From NCBI RefSeq assembly GCF_026385505.1, contig NZ_JANIDV010000002.1:306524-370523 (forward strand): 64,000 nucleotides of DNA, in the 5' to 3' direction. Source of the DNA: Bombella dulcis. GTDB lineage: Bacteria; Pseudomonadota; Alphaproteobacteria; Acetobacterales; Acetobacteraceae. The notes beneath the pieces are model-generated. The model was not told where the DNA came from, did not search any database, and worked only from the letters and a program-made list of their open reading frames with translations. Both the position numbers and the translations under genes were made by a program. Position 1 is the stretch's first letter. Each line of letters begins with the position of its first letter. This document shows, piece after piece, positions 17,176 to 27,151 of the stretch.

Positions 17176-18408
17176 TCAGCTCCGGTAAGAGCCATTGATG
17201 TCGATGTAGCCATGCGTCAGGTCACAGGTCCAGATACTTGCACAGCCGGACTTGAGACCAAGGTCAGCCGTGATCGTGATTTCCTGCTGGCGCATGTAAG
17301 CGTTCAGGGCCTCGACATCGTGTTCCTTCACGCTGCCCTGGCCGGCCACCCAGTGATCGCCGATGGCGATGGAGAGGCGGTCCCTGTCAGCCGGTTCCCC
17401 GCTCTTGCCGACAGCCATGACGACACGGCCCCAGTTGGCATCTTCCCCGGCGATGGCGGTTTTCACCAGCGGAGAATTGGCGATGGACATGGCGATGCGG
17501 CGGGCGGATTCATCACTCTGGGCACCCTGCACGTCCACACGGATCAGCTTGGTGGCCCCTTCACCATCGCGTATGACCAGCATGGCCAGTTCGTGGAGAA
17601 GCTCCTTCAGGGCCGTGCGGAAGTCCGCCAGAGCGGCATCCTCATGGCTGCTGATTTCTTCATGCTCGGCCTGGCCGGTGGCAAAAAGCATCAGCATGTC
17701 TGATGTGGAGGTGTCGGAATCAACCGTGATGGAGTTGAAGCTCGGTCCCACGCCTTCCTCCAGCAGGGCCTGAAGCACGGGCTGGGGGAGCGTGGCATCG
17801 GTGGCGACATAGGCCAGCATGGTGGCCATGTCCGGCGCAACCATGCCGGACCCTTTGGCGATCCCCTGGATGCAGACGGTCGTGGTACCGATTGTCACTT
17901 CACGGCGGGCCGCCTTCGGGAAGGTGTCCGTCGTCATGATGGCACGGGCGGCGTCTTCCCAGCCGTCATCATGCAGGCCCTCGATGGCGGCGGGCAGGGC
18001 GGCGATGATCTTCCTGTAGGGAAGCGTCTCGCCGATCACCCCGGTGGAGGCGAGGAAGACATCCTCAACCGGGCAGTCCAGCTGATGGGCGACTTCTCCG
18101 GCGCAGGCCACCACGGCTTCTTCCCCGGCACGGCCGGTGAAGACATTGGCGTTGCCGGAGTTCACCAGCAGTGCCCGTGCATTGGGCGTGCTGGCAAGCG
18201 CACGGCGGCACCAGGAGATGGGGGCACCGGGGCAGAGGTTGCGGGTATAGACACCTGCTGCCGTCGTACCGGGGGCGAACTCGACCAGCATGAGGTCGGT
18301 CCGTCCCTGATAGCGGATGTTGGCCTCCACACCACTGAGCCGCACCCCGGCGACCGAGATCAGCCTAGGCAGTGACAGTGCCAGAGGGGAGCGGGGATAT
18401 TTGGCCAT
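17176..18408 (-). CDS. argJ: Bifunctional ornithine acetyltransferase / N-acetylglutamate synthase ArgJ
   Basis: Catalyses the first and fifth steps of the acetyl-cycle arginine pathway. The 410-residue precursor cleaves itself into two chains; the expected site is Ala195-Thr196 within SGMVAPDMATML, with Thr as the new nucleophile. ALLVNSGNANVFTG and ASTGVIGE are family signatures in the alpha chain; ANSPLVKTAIAGEDANWGR and LKSGCASIWTCDLTHGYI are in the beta chain. The start follows the parvulin gene stop by only three bases, so the two are co-transcribed. Confidence 0.95.
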   Translation of the reverse strand: MAKYPRSPLALSLPRLISVAGVRLSGVEANIRYQGRTDLMLVEFAPGTTAAGVYTRNLCPGAPISWCRRALASTPNARALLVNSGNANVFTGRAGEEAVVACAGEVAHQLDCPVEDVFLASTGVIGETLPYRKIIAALPAAIEGLHDDGWEDAARAIMTTDTFPKAARREVTIGTTTVCIQGIAKGSGMVAPDMATMLAYVATDATLPQPVLQALLEEGVGPSFNSITVDSDTSTSDMLMLFATGQAEHEEISSHEDAALADFRTALKELLHELAMLVIRDGEGATKLIRVDVQGAQSDESARRIAMSIANSPLVKTAIAGEDANWGRVVMAVGKSGEPADRDRLSIAIGDHWVAGQGSVKEHDVEALNAYMRQQEITITADLGLKSGCASIWTCDLTHGYIDINGSYRS

Positions 18409-18411
18409 GGC

Positions 18412-19350
18412 TCAGTGTGCTGCCGGTGTGGAGGCAGCCGGAGCCGGTGTCGTGATGGGCTGACCCTTGGCATCATAATGCACGATATGGGCCTGTTTCT
18501 CGGCAGCCTCCACGACCTTGCGGACTTCCTGACGGATCAGGTCGCGACGGATCTGGTCACGGACCTGCTCAAAGCTCGGAACCGGAGCGGTACGGGTGCC
18601 CAGAACCTGAATGACGTGCCAGCCATACTGCGTGTGGACCGGTTTCTGCGTGATGCTGCCGGACTTCATGGAGAAGGCGACGTTGGAGAAGTCAGGGATC
18701 ATGTCCCCACGCTTGAACCAGCCGAGATCACCACCGTTCGTGCCACCGGAGGCCTTGTCCGTGGAGAGGCGGCCGGCCAGTTTGGCGAAGTCGGCACCCA
18801 TGTTCAACTGGCGGATGATGCTCTGGGCCTTGGCTTCGCTGTCCACAAGGATGTGGCGGGCGTGTACTTCTTCCTCAGGCTTTTTGGAGGCGTAATGGAC
18901 TTGATAGTAGTCCTTCAGGGCGGCATCCGTCAGCTTCGGGGCAACCTGCTCTTCCAGATAGGCGTTCTGGAGCACGTTGTTGGCAGCGGCTTCCATGGCG
19001 GCCTTGACGACCGGCTTGTTGGCGAGGCCTTCCTTGTCGGCCTGGAGCTGGATGGCCTTTTGGTCGATGAGCTGGTTGATCAGCAGGGGAATGATGACGG
19101 CAGGCTGGAGCTGACGGGCCTCCGGCGGCAGGGACGTGGCGGCACGCTGTACGTCACCCAGAGTGATCTTCTGGTCATTCACGGTGGCCAGCAGCATGTT
19201 CGGGTCTGCGGCGGGTTTGGCTGGCTGTGCGGCGGGCTGCGTGGCAGCAGGCTGAGCATCGGCAGCCACGGCCTGTGTCATGAGGGGAGCGGAGGAGAAA
19301 CCCCCGATAAGGGCGGCAGTGCACAGGAGAAGGGAGCGGGAAAGCCGCAT
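18412..19350 (-). CDS. Parvulin-type peptidyl-prolyl isomerase (secreted foldase)
   Basis: Periplasmic foldase of the PpiC/SurA/PrsA group. The 312-residue protein has a signal peptide (LLLCTAALIGGFSSAPLMTQAVAA), a Pro/Ala/Gln-rich linker, a SurA-like N-terminal helical domain, and a parvulin domain from about residue 165 (HARHILVDSEAKAQ, GGDLGWFKRGDM, HTQYGWHVIQVL). The C-terminus is an Ala/Pro/Thr tail. I start at 19350, where the signal peptide begins, rather than 19446. The stop lies three bases before argJ; pairing a foldase with an arginine gene is likely only operon convenience. Confidence 0.9.
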   Translation of the reverse strand: MRLSRSLLLCTAALIGGFSSAPLMTQAVAADAQPAATQPAAQPAKPAADPNMLLATVNDQKITLGDVQRAATSLPPEARQLQPAVIIPLLINQLIDQKAIQLQADKEGLANKPVVKAAMEAAANNVLQNAYLEEQVAPKLTDAALKDYYQVHYASKKPEEEVHARHILVDSEAKAQSIIRQLNMGADFAKLAGRLSTDKASGGTNGGDLGWFKRGDMIPDFSNVAFSMKSGSITQKPVHTQYGWHVIQVLGTRTAPVPSFEQVRDQIRRDLIRQEVRKVVEAAEKQAHIVHYDAKGQPITTPAPAASTPAAH

Positions 19351-19683
19351 GAAGGACCTCGTCGTTTCGCTATGGTTAAAACTCAGCCCTTTCACCATGA
19401 CAAAGCCTGCCCACCCTAGCAAGGGCAACATGGTGGGAAAAGGCAAAGATTTTCTTATATTTTATGTCATTTTTGGCGGGAAGGGAAATGAAGGCGAAAA
19501 AGCGGAGAATGGCACCGTATTGCGAGGAGCGGGAAAGGCTTTTCCATTGACCATGATGGCGAGGCCCCTTATGTCGGGCATATATGAAAAGCGTTGTGAC
19601 CATCCGCAGCAGGTGTCTTCCGGCCTTTCAGGGGAAAGAGGAGCACACATTGGCCGCTGATGGCGAAACTTTCAGGGTAACTC
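19351..19683. other. Divergent promoter region between the parvulin gene and secA
   Basis: 333 bases with no credible gene. The middle (about 19440-19480) is A+T-rich (TTTTCTTATATTTTATG), a plausible promoter zone for both directions. I see no strong operator or riboswitch here. Confidence 0.5.
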
Positions 19684-22338
19684 ATGCTTTCACGCCTTGC
19701 TCGCGCCCTCTTCGGCCACTCTAACGACCGCTCCCTCAAGAAGTATCAGCGGCGTGTGCCGGAGATCAATGCTCTGGAGCCGCAGGTGCAGGCTCTCACG
19801 GATGAAGAACTGAAGGGAAAGACGGCGGAATTCCGCCAGCGTCTGGCCGACGGGGCTTCCCTGGATGATCTCCTGAACGAGGCGTTTGCCGTCTGCCGTG
19901 AGGCATCACAACGGGTGCTGGGGATGCGCCATTTCGACGTGCAGCTCATTGGCGGCATGGTTCTGCATGATGGTCAGATTGCCGAGATGCGGACGGGTGA
20001 GGGCAAGACCCTTGTCGGCACGCTGGCCGTCTATCTGAATGCGCTGACCGGCAAGGGCGTGCATGTCGTTACCGTCAATGACTATCTGGCCAAACGTGAC
20101 GCTGAGGAAATGTCCCGCCTGTACGGTTTCCTTGGCCTGACCACCGGCGTGATCATCCCGAACCTGACGGATGACCAGCGTCGTGCGGCTTATGGGGCTG
20201 ACATCACGTACGGAACCAATAACGAGTTCGGTTTCGACTATCTGCGGGACAACATGAAATATTCGCTGGACGAGATGGTCCAGCGGGCCTTCAGTTTCGC
20301 CATCGTCGATGAGGTGGACAGCATCCTCATTGATGAGGCCCGGACCCCGCTCATCATTTCCGGTCCTGCGGATGACAGTTCCGACCTTTACCGGCAGGTG
20401 GATGACGTGATCGTCCAGCTGGTGAAGGAACCGGACGTCTATGACAAGGATGAGAAGCTGCGCACCGTCATGCTGACGGAAAAAGGCTCCGACCGTGTCG
20501 AAGAACTGCTCCAGCAGGCGGGCCTGCTGCATGAGGGCGGGCTGTATGACCTGCATAACGTGTCCGTCGTCCATCATGTGCAGCAGTCCCTGAGGGCGCA
20601 GACACTCTTCACGAAGGATGTCGATTACATCGTCCGTGATGGCAAGGTCATGCTGATTGATGAATTCACGGGCCGCATGATGGATGGCCGCCGCTATTCG
20701 GATGGTCTGCATCAGGCACTGGAAGCCAAGGAAGGCGTGGAAATCCAGCAGGAAAACCAGACGCTGGCTTCCATCACTTTCCAGAACTATTTCCGTCTCT
20801 ACCCCAAGCTGGCTGGCATGACCGGTACGGCCATGACGGAAGCTGACGAATTTGCCGAGATTTACAATCTTCACGTGGTGGAGATTCCGACAAATCTGCC
20901 CGTCCGCCGCAAGGATGCGGATGATGAGGTCTATCTCTCGGCGGAAGAAAAATATGAGGCCGTTGCGGAGCTGGTCCGTAAGGTGCATGAGACGGGTCAG
21001 CCCATCCTTGTCGGCACGGCCTCCATTGAGCAGAGCGAAGTCCTGTCGCACCTGCTGCGGCAGAAGCGCATCCCGCATAACGTGCTGAACGCCCGTCATC
21101 ATGAGCGTGAGGCCAGCATCATTGCACAGGCGGGGGCACCGGGGGCCATCACTATTGCCACGAACATGGCCGGTCGTGGAACGGACATCAAGCTGGGTGG
21201 CAATGTCGAAATGCTGGTGGCTGAGAAGACTGCAGGCATTGAGGATGAAGCCGAACGGGCTGCCGTGGCAGAAAAGGTCCGTGCACAGGTGGCGGCTGAC
21301 CACAGGAAGGTCCATGAGCTTGGCGGGCTGTATGTCATCGGGACGGAGCGTCATGAAAGCCGCCGGGTGGACAACCAGCTGCGTGGCCGGTCCGGCCGTC
21401 AGGGTGACCCGGGCAATTCCCGTTTCTTCCTGTCCCTCCAGGATGACCTGATCCGTATTTTCGGTTCAGACCGCATGGGGGCGATGATGCAGAAGATGGG
21501 TCTCAAGCGGGGTGAAGCCATCGTGCATCCGTGGCTGAACCGGGCACTGGAGAAGGCGCAGAAGAAGGTCGAGGCCCGCAACTTCGACATGCGTAAGAAC
21601 ACGCTGAAATATGACGATGTCATGAATGCCCAGCGTAAGGAAGTCTATGCCCAGCGTCGTGAGTACATGGCCACATCCGACCTCTCCGGCATCATTGCCG
21701 AGATGCGGGGCAAGGTGATCGAAGACCTGGTTCACGCTCATGTTCCGGAGAATTCCTTTGTCGAGGCCTGGGATGTTGATGGTCTGGCCAGGGAACTTCA
21801 CCGTGTGCTGAATCTGGACATGCCGATTACGGACTGGGCGCAGGAAGACGGCATGGATGAGGAGCATCTGATCGACCGTATTGAAGATACGGCAACGAAG
21901 GCTCATGCGGCCCGGTCTGCCAGTGTCGGTCCGGACATGATGCGGCTGATCGAGAAGCATATCCTGCTGACATCCTTCGACGGGGCCTGGAAGGAGCATC
22001 TGCACGGACTGGACCAGATGCGTCAGGGGATCGGCCTGCGGGCCTATGCCCAGCGTGACCCGTTGAACGAGTACAAGCAGGAAGCCTTCCAGATGTTCAC
22101 CTATATGCTGGAAGACCTGCGGATGCGTGTCGTGCAGTCCATCGCCCATGTCCAGCCTGTCAGTGAAGCCCCGACCATGCCGCAGACCCCGACAGGTCTG
22201 ATGGAAGAAGGGCCTTCTGATGAGGAAGCCCTGGATACGGCGACGCTGGCCCGCTGGCTCAATGAAGTGCCCCGCAATGCGCCATGTCCCTGCGGGTCCG
22301 GGCAGAAGTTCAAGCACTGTCACGGCAGGATGATTTAA
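19684..22338 (+). CDS. secA: Protein translocase ATPase SecA
   Basis: Motor ATPase that drives preproteins through SecYEG. The 884-residue length is normal for Alphaproteobacteria. Walker A is at about residues 100-108 (MRTGEGKT), with [12 protein letters not shown], the DEAD-like [32 protein letters not shown], and [17 protein letters not shown] of the second nucleotide domain. The C-terminus ends in the zinc motif [14 protein letters not shown], which binds SecB and lipids. The Shine-Dalgarno sequence is modest (CAGGG). Single gene, followed by two small hairpins and yebC. Confidence 0.98.
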   Translation: MLSRLARALFGHSNDRSLKKYQRRVPEINALEPQVQALTDEELKGKTAEFRQRLADGASLDDLLNEAFAVCREASQRVLGMRHFDVQLIGGMVLHDGQIAEMRTGEGKTLVGTLAVYLNALTGKGVHVVTVNDYLAKRDAEEMSRLYGFLGLTTGVIIPNLTDDQRRAAYGADITYGTNNEFGFDYLRDNMKYSLDEMVQRAFSFAIVDEVDSILIDEARTPLIISGPADDSSDLYRQVDDVIVQLVKEPDVYDKDEKLRTVMLTEKGSDRVEELLQQAGLLHEGGLYDLHNVSVVHHVQQSLRAQTLFTKDVDYIVRDGKVMLIDEFTGRMMDGRRYSDGLHQALEAKEGVEIQQENQTLASITFQNYFRLYPKLAGMTGTAMTEADEFAEIYNLHVVEIPTNLPVRRKDADDEVYLSAEEKYEAVAELVRKVHETGQPILVGTASIEQSEVLSHLLRQKRIPHNVLNARHHEREASIIAQAGAPGAITIATNMAGRGTDIKLGGNVEMLVAEKTAGIEDEAERAAVAEKVRAQVAADHRKVHELGGLYVIGTERHESRRVDNQLRGRSGRQGDPGNSRFFLSLQDDLIRIFGSDRMGAMMQKMGLKRGEAIVHPWLNRALEKAQKKVEARNFDMRKNTLKYDDVMNAQRKEVYAQRREYMATSDLSGIIAEMRGKVIEDLVHAHVPENSFVEAWDVDGLARELHRVLNLDMPITDWAQEDGMDEEHLIDRIEDTATKAHAARSASVGPDMMRLIEKHILLTSFDGAWKEHLHGLDQMRQGIGLRAYAQRDPLNEYKQEAFQMFTYMLEDLRMRVVQSIAHVQPVSEAPTMPQTPTGLMEEGPSDEEALDTATLARWLNEVPRNAPCPCGSGQKFKHCHGRMI

Positions 22339-22431
22339 GAAGGGGCCGTCTTTTCCGGGCGGCCTTCTGGCGCACGCCGTCGGTGCGTGGAAGTATAGAC
22401 GTTCAACCTTTCTGTAGGAGAAGTAGGGTCC

Positions 22432-23181
22432 ATGGCAGGACATTCACAGTTCAAGAACATCATGCACCGCAAAGGGGCGCAGGATGCCAAGCGTGCCAAG
22501 CAGTTTGCCAAGGTCATCCGTGAGATCACCGTGGCAACCCGGTCCGGTATGCCAGACCCGGCCATGAACCCCCGCCTGCGTGCGGCGATCACGGCCGCCC
22601 GTGAAGTCAACATGCCCAAGGATACGGTTGAACGTGCCATCAAGAAGGCCAGCGGTGCCGGTGGTGGGGAAGATTATGTGGCCGTCCGCTACGAGGGCTA
22701 TGGTCCGGCTGGCGTGGCCATCATCATCGAGGGCCTGACGGATAACCGCAACCGGACGGCTTCCGAAGTCCGGGCTGCATTCTCCAAGCATGGTGGTTCC
22801 ATGGGGGAAACCAATTCCGTGTCCTTCGGTTTCAACCATATTGGCGTGATCACCTATCCGCAGGATGCCGCCTCCGAGGATGACATGCTGGAAGCCGCCA
22901 TCGAGGCCGGTGCCGACAATGTGGAAACCACGGAAGATGGTCACGAGATCACCACGGCCATGGAAGCCCTGATGAGCGTGCGTGATGCCCTTGAGGGCCG
23001 CTTTGGCGAACCCCGTTCCGCCAAGCTGGACTGGCGTCCGCAGACGACCGTCACGCTGGACGAAGATCAGGCCCGTTCCGTTCTCAAGCTGATTGACGTG
23101 CTTGAGGAAAATGATGACGTGCAGGCTGTCTATGCCAATTTTGACTTCCCTGACGAGGTAGCCGAGGCTCTGGCAGCTTGA
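22432..23181 (+). CDS. yebC: YebC/PmpR (TACO1) family protein
   Basis: Cytoplasmic YebC family protein, 249 residues; members have been described as transcription regulators and, more recently, as translation factors easing polyproline or stalled elongation. The family N-terminus [21 protein letters not shown] is partly visible, followed by [31 protein letters not shown], and [24 protein letters not shown] serves as ribosome site. Adjacency to ruvC is conserved in many bacteria. Its stop TGA overlaps the TTG start of ruvC. Confidence 0.95.
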   Translation: MAGHSQFKNIMHRKGAQDAKRAKQFAKVIREITVATRSGMPDPAMNPRLRAAITAAREVNMPKDTVERAIKKASGAGGGEDYVAVRYEGYGPAGVAIIIEGLTDNRNRTASEVRAAFSKHGGSMGETNSVSFGFNHIGVITYPQDAASEDDMLEAAIEAGADNVETTEDGHEITTAMEALMSVRDALEGRFGEPRSAKLDWRPQTTVTLDEDQARSVLKLIDVLEENDDVQAVYANFDFPDEVAEALAA

Positions 23182-23684
23182 TCCGCCTCATGGGGATCGA
23201 CCCCGGCCTGCGTTTCATGGGCTGGGGCATCGTGGATGTGGAGGGAAACCGTCTGCGCCATGTTGCGGATGGTGTTCTGGCGACCCAGAGTGGTGATGAC
23301 GTTCCCCGCCGTCTGTGTGACCTGCATGAAGGGCTGATGAAGCTCATCCGGCACTATGGTCCCACGGAGGCCGCCGTTGAGGAAACTTACGTGAACCGCA
23401 ACGGCTCTTCCACGCTCAAGCTCGGCTATGCCCGTGGCGTGGCCCTTCTTGTGCCTGCCCTTGCCGGTCTGAGCGTTCATGAATATGGGGCGATGGCCGT
23501 GAAGCGTTCGGTAGTCGGTACGGGGGCGGCCACCAAGGAGCAGGTCACCATGATGGTCCGCCGTCTTCTGCCGGGGGCGGAGGTCAGGCGGGCTGATGCG
23601 TCGGATGCGCTGGCCATTGCCATCTGCCACGCCCATCATCGGGCCAGTGCGCACCATATGGCCGCAGGAGTACGCATGGCATGA
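23178..23684 (+). CDS. ruvC: Crossover junction endodeoxyribonuclease RuvC
   Basis: Resolves Holliday junctions made by RuvAB. The 168-residue protein has the four acidic catalytic residues of the family: Asp in MGIDPG, Glu in VEETYVN, and the acidic pair in [10 protein letters not shown] near residue 140. The start is TTG at 23178, overlapping the yebC stop as TTGA; the next in-frame ATG would remove the beginning of the first strand. It overlaps ruvA by four bases (ATGA). Confidence 0.95.
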   Translation: MIRLMGIDPGLRFMGWGIVDVEGNRLRHVADGVLATQSGDDVPRRLCDLHEGLMKLIRHYGPTEAAVEETYVNRNGSSTLKLGYARGVALLVPALAGLSVHEYGAMAVKRSVVGTGAATKEQVTMMVRRLLPGAEVRRADASDALAIAICHAHHRASAHHMAAGVRMA

Positions 23685-24319
23685 TCGGACAGCTGACGGG
23701 TCTTGTCTCCCATATTGAAGGGGATCACTGCCTCATAGATGTGAATGGGGTGGGGTATGTCGTGTCGGTATCCAGCCATACGTTGGGGCTCCTGCCCCGC
23801 CCGCCGGAAGTGGCCCGTGTGCTGGTGGAAACCATCGTCCGGGAGGACGCCATCCAGCTCTTCGGCTTTGCAGAGGCGGATGAACAGGCCTGGTTCCGTC
23901 TGCTCACGACTGTTCAGGGGGTTGGCAACCGTGTGGCTCTGGCCATTCTCTCGGCCAGCCGCCCCAGCCTGCTCTGGCAGGCGGTTCATGCCGAGGACAG
24001 GACGGCCTTTACGCAGGCTGCCGGTGTCGGTCCCAAGCTGGCAACCCGCCTTCTGACGGAACTCAAGAGCAAGGTGGCCAGGATGCCCGCCCCGGCCAGC
24101 ATGAGCGGTCAGTCCCTTGCTGCTGCTGGCGGAGCGGCTGCTGGCAGGGGTGGTTCCGGTGGCACGGACGGGCTGGAGCAGGATGCCCTCATGGCTCTGG
24201 AAGGTCTGGGCTTCCGCCGTGCGGAAAGCTGGCCCATCGTCAACAGGCTCATCGGAGAGAATGCCGGGGAAGGGCTGGATGTCATCATCCGGCTTGCCCT
24301 CAGGGAGCTGGCCCGCTAG
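23681..24319 (+). CDS. ruvA: Holliday junction DNA helicase subunit RuvA
   Basis: Junction-binding subunit of the RuvAB branch migration complex. The 212 residues show MIGQLTGLV at the N-terminus, helix-hairpin-helix motifs around VQGVGNRVALAIL and AAGVGPKLATRLLTELK, a Gly/Ala-rich flexible linker (about 140-165), and a C-terminal domain (DALMALEGLGF) that contacts RuvB. Coupled to ruvC by an ATGA overlap; ruvB follows after 30 bases. Confidence 0.95.
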   Translation: MIGQLTGLVSHIEGDHCLIDVNGVGYVVSVSSHTLGLLPRPPEVARVLVETIVREDAIQLFGFAEADEQAWFRLLTTVQGVGNRVALAILSASRPSLLWQAVHAEDRTAFTQAAGVGPKLATRLLTELKSKVARMPAPASMSGQSLAAAGGAAAGRGGSGGTDGLEQDALMALEGLGFRRAESWPIVNRLIGENAGEGLDVIIRLALRELAR

Positions 24320-24349
24320 GCAGGAGGGCAGAGGGGAAGAGCAGGGCTG

Positions 24350-25399
24350 ATGAATCAGTTTGTACCAGAGACATCTTCTGGCCGTGCGCCGGAGACGGAT
24401 GCCGCACGCCAGCCTGAGGATATGGCTGATGCCGCCCTGCGGCCACAGACCCTGGCCGACTTCACTGGCCAGAAAGCCAGCCGGGAAAATCTTTCCATTT
24501 TCATTGAGGCTGCCCGTAAACGGGGTGATGCGCTGGATCATGTCCTGCTGCATGGCCCGCCAGGACTGGGGAAGACAACTCTTGCCCAGATCGTGTCCCG
24601 TGAGCTTGGTGTGGGCTTCCGGGCCACGTCGGGGCCGGTGATCCAGCGGGCCGGTGATCTTGCGGCCATCCTGACAAATCTTCAGCCCCGTGACGTGCTG
24701 TTCATTGACGAGATTCACCGTCTCCAGCCAGCGATTGAAGAAATTCTCTATCCGGCGATGGAAGATTTCCAGCTTGATCTGGTTATTGGTGAAGGTCCGG
24801 CAGCCCGCTCGGTGCGGATTGATCTGGCTCCGTTCACGCTCGTGGCGGCCACGACACGGTCCGGCCTGCTGGCAACGCCCTTGCGGGACCGGTTCGGCAT
24901 TCCGCTGCGTCTGGTGTTCTACACGCCGGAAGAACTGCGCCAGATCGTCAGCCGTGGGGCCGCGAAGCTGGGCATGGACCTGACAGATGAGGGAGCTGAG
25001 GAGATCGCCCGCCGCTCCCGTGGGACGCCCCGTATTGCCGGAAGGCTGCTGCGCCGTGTGCGGGATTTTGCACTCGTGGCGAAGAAAAGCGTGGTGGACC
25101 GCACTCTGGCAGATGCGGCCCTCTCCCGGCTGGAGGTGGACAGTCACGGGCTTGATGCGATGGACAGGCGTTACCTGCGCCGCATTGCCGAACATCATCG
25201 GGGTGGCCCGGTGGGGGTGGAAACTCTGGCAGCCGCTCTGGCCGAAGCCCGTGACACGCTGGAGGATGTCGTGGAGCCTTATCTGATTCAGGAGGGGCTG
25301 ATCCTGCGGACATCACGGGGGCGGATGCTGGGTGAACCGGGCTGGCGTTATCTGGGCCTCACCCCTCCATCGGATACTCTGGCTCCCCGGTTTCTGTAA
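24350..25399 (+). CDS. ruvB: Holliday junction DNA helicase motor RuvB
   Basis: AAA+ hexameric motor that drives branch migration. 349 residues: [12 protein letters not shown], Walker [11 protein letters not shown] (near residue 70), Walker [10 protein letters not shown], sensor 1 VAATTRSG, arginine finger region [11 protein letters not shown], and the C-terminal winged-helix region with [13 protein letters not shown] and PYLIQEGL. Spacing and order ruvC-ruvA-ruvB are canonical. Confidence 0.97.
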   Translation: MNQFVPETSSGRAPETDAARQPEDMADAALRPQTLADFTGQKASRENLSIFIEAARKRGDALDHVLLHGPPGLGKTTLAQIVSRELGVGFRATSGPVIQRAGDLAAILTNLQPRDVLFIDEIHRLQPAIEEILYPAMEDFQLDLVIGEGPAARSVRIDLAPFTLVAATTRSGLLATPLRDRFGIPLRLVFYTPEELRQIVSRGAAKLGMDLTDEGAEEIARRSRGTPRIAGRLLRRVRDFALVAKKSVVDRTLADAALSRLEVDSHGLDAMDRRYLRRIAEHHRGGPVGVETLAAALAEARDTLEDVVEPYLIQEGLILRTSRGRMLGEPGWRYLGLTPPSDTLAPRFL

Positions 25400-25410
25400 G
25401 GAGAAAGCAC

Positions 25411-25830
25411 ATGTCTGCACATCACTGTCAGTTCCGTATCTATTACGAGGATACGGATGCCGGCGGGATCGTCTATCATGCCCGCTATCTGGGCTTCGCA
25501 GAACGGGCAAGGGCGGAGGCCCTGCGGTCGCTGGGTATCAATATAGGGGACATGGAAGTGCAGGACGGGGTCGGTTTTGTCGTCCGCCAGATCGGCGTGC
25601 GTTATCATACCCCCCTGCGGCTTGATGAGCGGATGAATGTGGAGACGGTTCTCCATCATGCGGCGGGTGCCCGGCTGAAACTGCGGCAGGTCATCACCAA
25701 CCTGTCCCGTGATGGTCAGGTGGCGGCCGTGATTGACGTGGAGCTGGCTTGTCTTAATCCGGACAGCTTGGTTCCGATGCGGCTGCCGACTTTTTATCAG
25801 GAAAGGCTGGCCGGATTGAAGGAAAAGTGA
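25411..25830 (+). CDS. ybgC: Acyl-CoA thioesterase YbgC (Tol-Pal associated)
   Basis: Hotdog-fold thioesterase of the 4-hydroxybenzoyl-CoA thioesterase type, 139 residues. The catalytic signature is YYEDTDAGGIVYHARYLGFAER, partly listed here as DTDAGGIVYHARYL. Commonly the first gene of tol-pal clusters; its link to lipid turnover is established biochemically but its role in Tol function is not. AAGGAGAAAG precedes the start; it lies 11 bases after ruvB, so the ruv and tol blocks may be read together. Confidence 0.93.
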   Translation: MSAHHCQFRIYYEDTDAGGIVYHARYLGFAERARAEALRSLGINIGDMEVQDGVGFVVRQIGVRYHTPLRLDERMNVETVLHHAAGARLKLRQVITNLSRDGQVAAVIDVELACLNPDSLVPMRLPTFYQERLAGLKEK

Positions 25831-25969
25831 GGCTCGCTGCTCGATAAAAGTTTTAAAGAGAAATATATTTGTTGTTTTTGTTTCCTGTGCCATTGAAAAA
25901 GGATCATCCTGCTGCAACATGGGCAGTAGTGTTTTGGCCAACCGACCATAGGAAACAGGAGAAAGCGGA

Positions 25970-26701
25970 GTGGATCAGGCTGTGAATTCAAGTGCCCTGG
26001 GAGCTGCCGGGGCAGCGGGGCTGTCGCCTCTTCATCTGTTCCTGAATGCTTCGCTGGTGGTGCAGCTGGTTATGATCGGACTGGTGCTGTGCAGCATTTT
26101 CGTCTGGGCCATCATTCTGGAGAAGGTGCTTCTCCTGCGTCGTGTCAATCGTGAGGCCACGGCCTTTGAGGACCGTTTCTGGTCCGGCGGGTCTCTGGAT
26201 GATCTCTATGACAGCGAAGGGGCACGGCCCGTTCATCCGATGGCTGCCGTTTTCGGGGCGGCCATGGGGGAGTGGCGGCGTTCTTCCCGCATTGCGGGTA
26301 TTGACGTGATTCACGGTGGCACGTCCGAGCGGATCGACCGGGCCATCGGCATCACCGTGGCCCGTGAGACGGACCGGCTGAGCCGCTATATCGTCCTGCT
26401 GGCTACCATCGGGCCGGTGGCACCGTTTGTCGGACTGTTCGGGACGGTCTGGGGCATCATGCATGCCTTCAGCTCCATCGCCACCATGCACAACACCAAC
26501 CTCTCCGTCGTGGCCCCCGGTATTTCAGAGGCTCTTTTTGCCACGGCCATCGGTCTGGTCACGGCCATCCCGGCTTATGTGGCTTACAATCTCATCAGCC
26601 GCAGCGTGGATCATTTCGCCGAGCGGATGGAAGGGTTCGGGACGGAATTTGCGGCCATCCTGTCCCGTCAGTCTGAAGAGCGTGGCAGCGGGAGAGGCTG
26701 A
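25970..26701 (+). CDS. tolQ: Tol-Pal system protein TolQ
   Basis: Inner-membrane proton-channel component related to ExbB and MotA. 243 residues with three membrane helices: about 18-42 (LVVQLVMIGLVLCSIFVW), 140-165 (IVLLATIGPVAPFVGLFG) and 178-205. GTVWGIMHAF and TAIGLVTAIPAYVAYN are family motifs. The start is GTG at 25970 after AGGAGAAAGC. The A+T-rich 139-base gap before it may hold a tol promoter. Confidence 0.95.
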   Translation: MDQAVNSSALGAAGAAGLSPLHLFLNASLVVQLVMIGLVLCSIFVWAIILEKVLLLRRVNREATAFEDRFWSGGSLDDLYDSEGARPVHPMAAVFGAAMGEWRRSSRIAGIDVIHGGTSERIDRAIGITVARETDRLSRYIVLLATIGPVAPFVGLFGTVWGIMHAFSSIATMHNTNLSVVAPGISEALFATAIGLVTAIPAYVAYNLISRSVDHFAERMEGFGTEFAAILSRQSEERGSGRG

Positions 26702-26706
26702 GCATC

Positions 26707-27141
26707 ATGGAGGTTTCATCACGTAGCGGGCGGGGCAGGAGCAGACGGAGCCGCCCGGAGGCGAACATCAACGTCACGCCTCTGGTGGATGTGATGCTGG
26801 TGCTGCTCATCATTTTCATGGTGACGGCACCGATGCTGACAAGTGGCGTGAATGTGGACCTGCCGCAGACAAGTGCCAAGCCGGTCAATTCCGATGACAA
26901 GCCCATCACGGTGTCCATCAAGAGTGATGGCAGCCTGTATCTGGGTGATGACCCGGTCAGCGGGGATGAACTCGTCACCCGCCTGAAGCAGATGGCCAGT
27001 GATGATTCCGGCCGTCGCATTTTCGTGCGGGCTGATGCCCATATCGATTATGGCAAGGTGATGAGCACGATGGGGCAGATCACGTCTGGCGGCTTCACAC
27101 ATGTTGCCCTGCTGGCGCAGCAGCCACAGGGCGGCCAGTAA
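26707..27141 (+). CDS. tolR: Tol-Pal system protein TolR
   Basis: Inner-membrane ExbD/TolR protein, 144 residues. A basic N-terminus is followed by INVTPLVDVMLVLLIIFMV, in which the membrane Asp (VDVML) is the proton-pathway residue shared with ExbD. The periplasmic domain follows. Five bases after the tolQ stop. Confidence 0.96.
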   Translation: MEVSSRSGRGRSRRSRPEANINVTPLVDVMLVLLIIFMVTAPMLTSGVNVDLPQTSAKPVNSDDKPITVSIKSDGSLYLGDDPVSGDELVTRLKQMASDDSGRRIFVRADAHIDYGKVMSTMGQITSGGFTHVALLAQQPQGGQ

Positions 27142-27151
27142 GGAGACCCTC

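Noticed and set aside
19906..21354. 482-codon minus-strand frame inside secA
   Set aside because: Antisense to the highly conserved SecA core.
22339..22431. Hairpins after secA considered as a terminator
   Set aside because: Stems form, but no T tract follows, and yebC begins within 100 bases.
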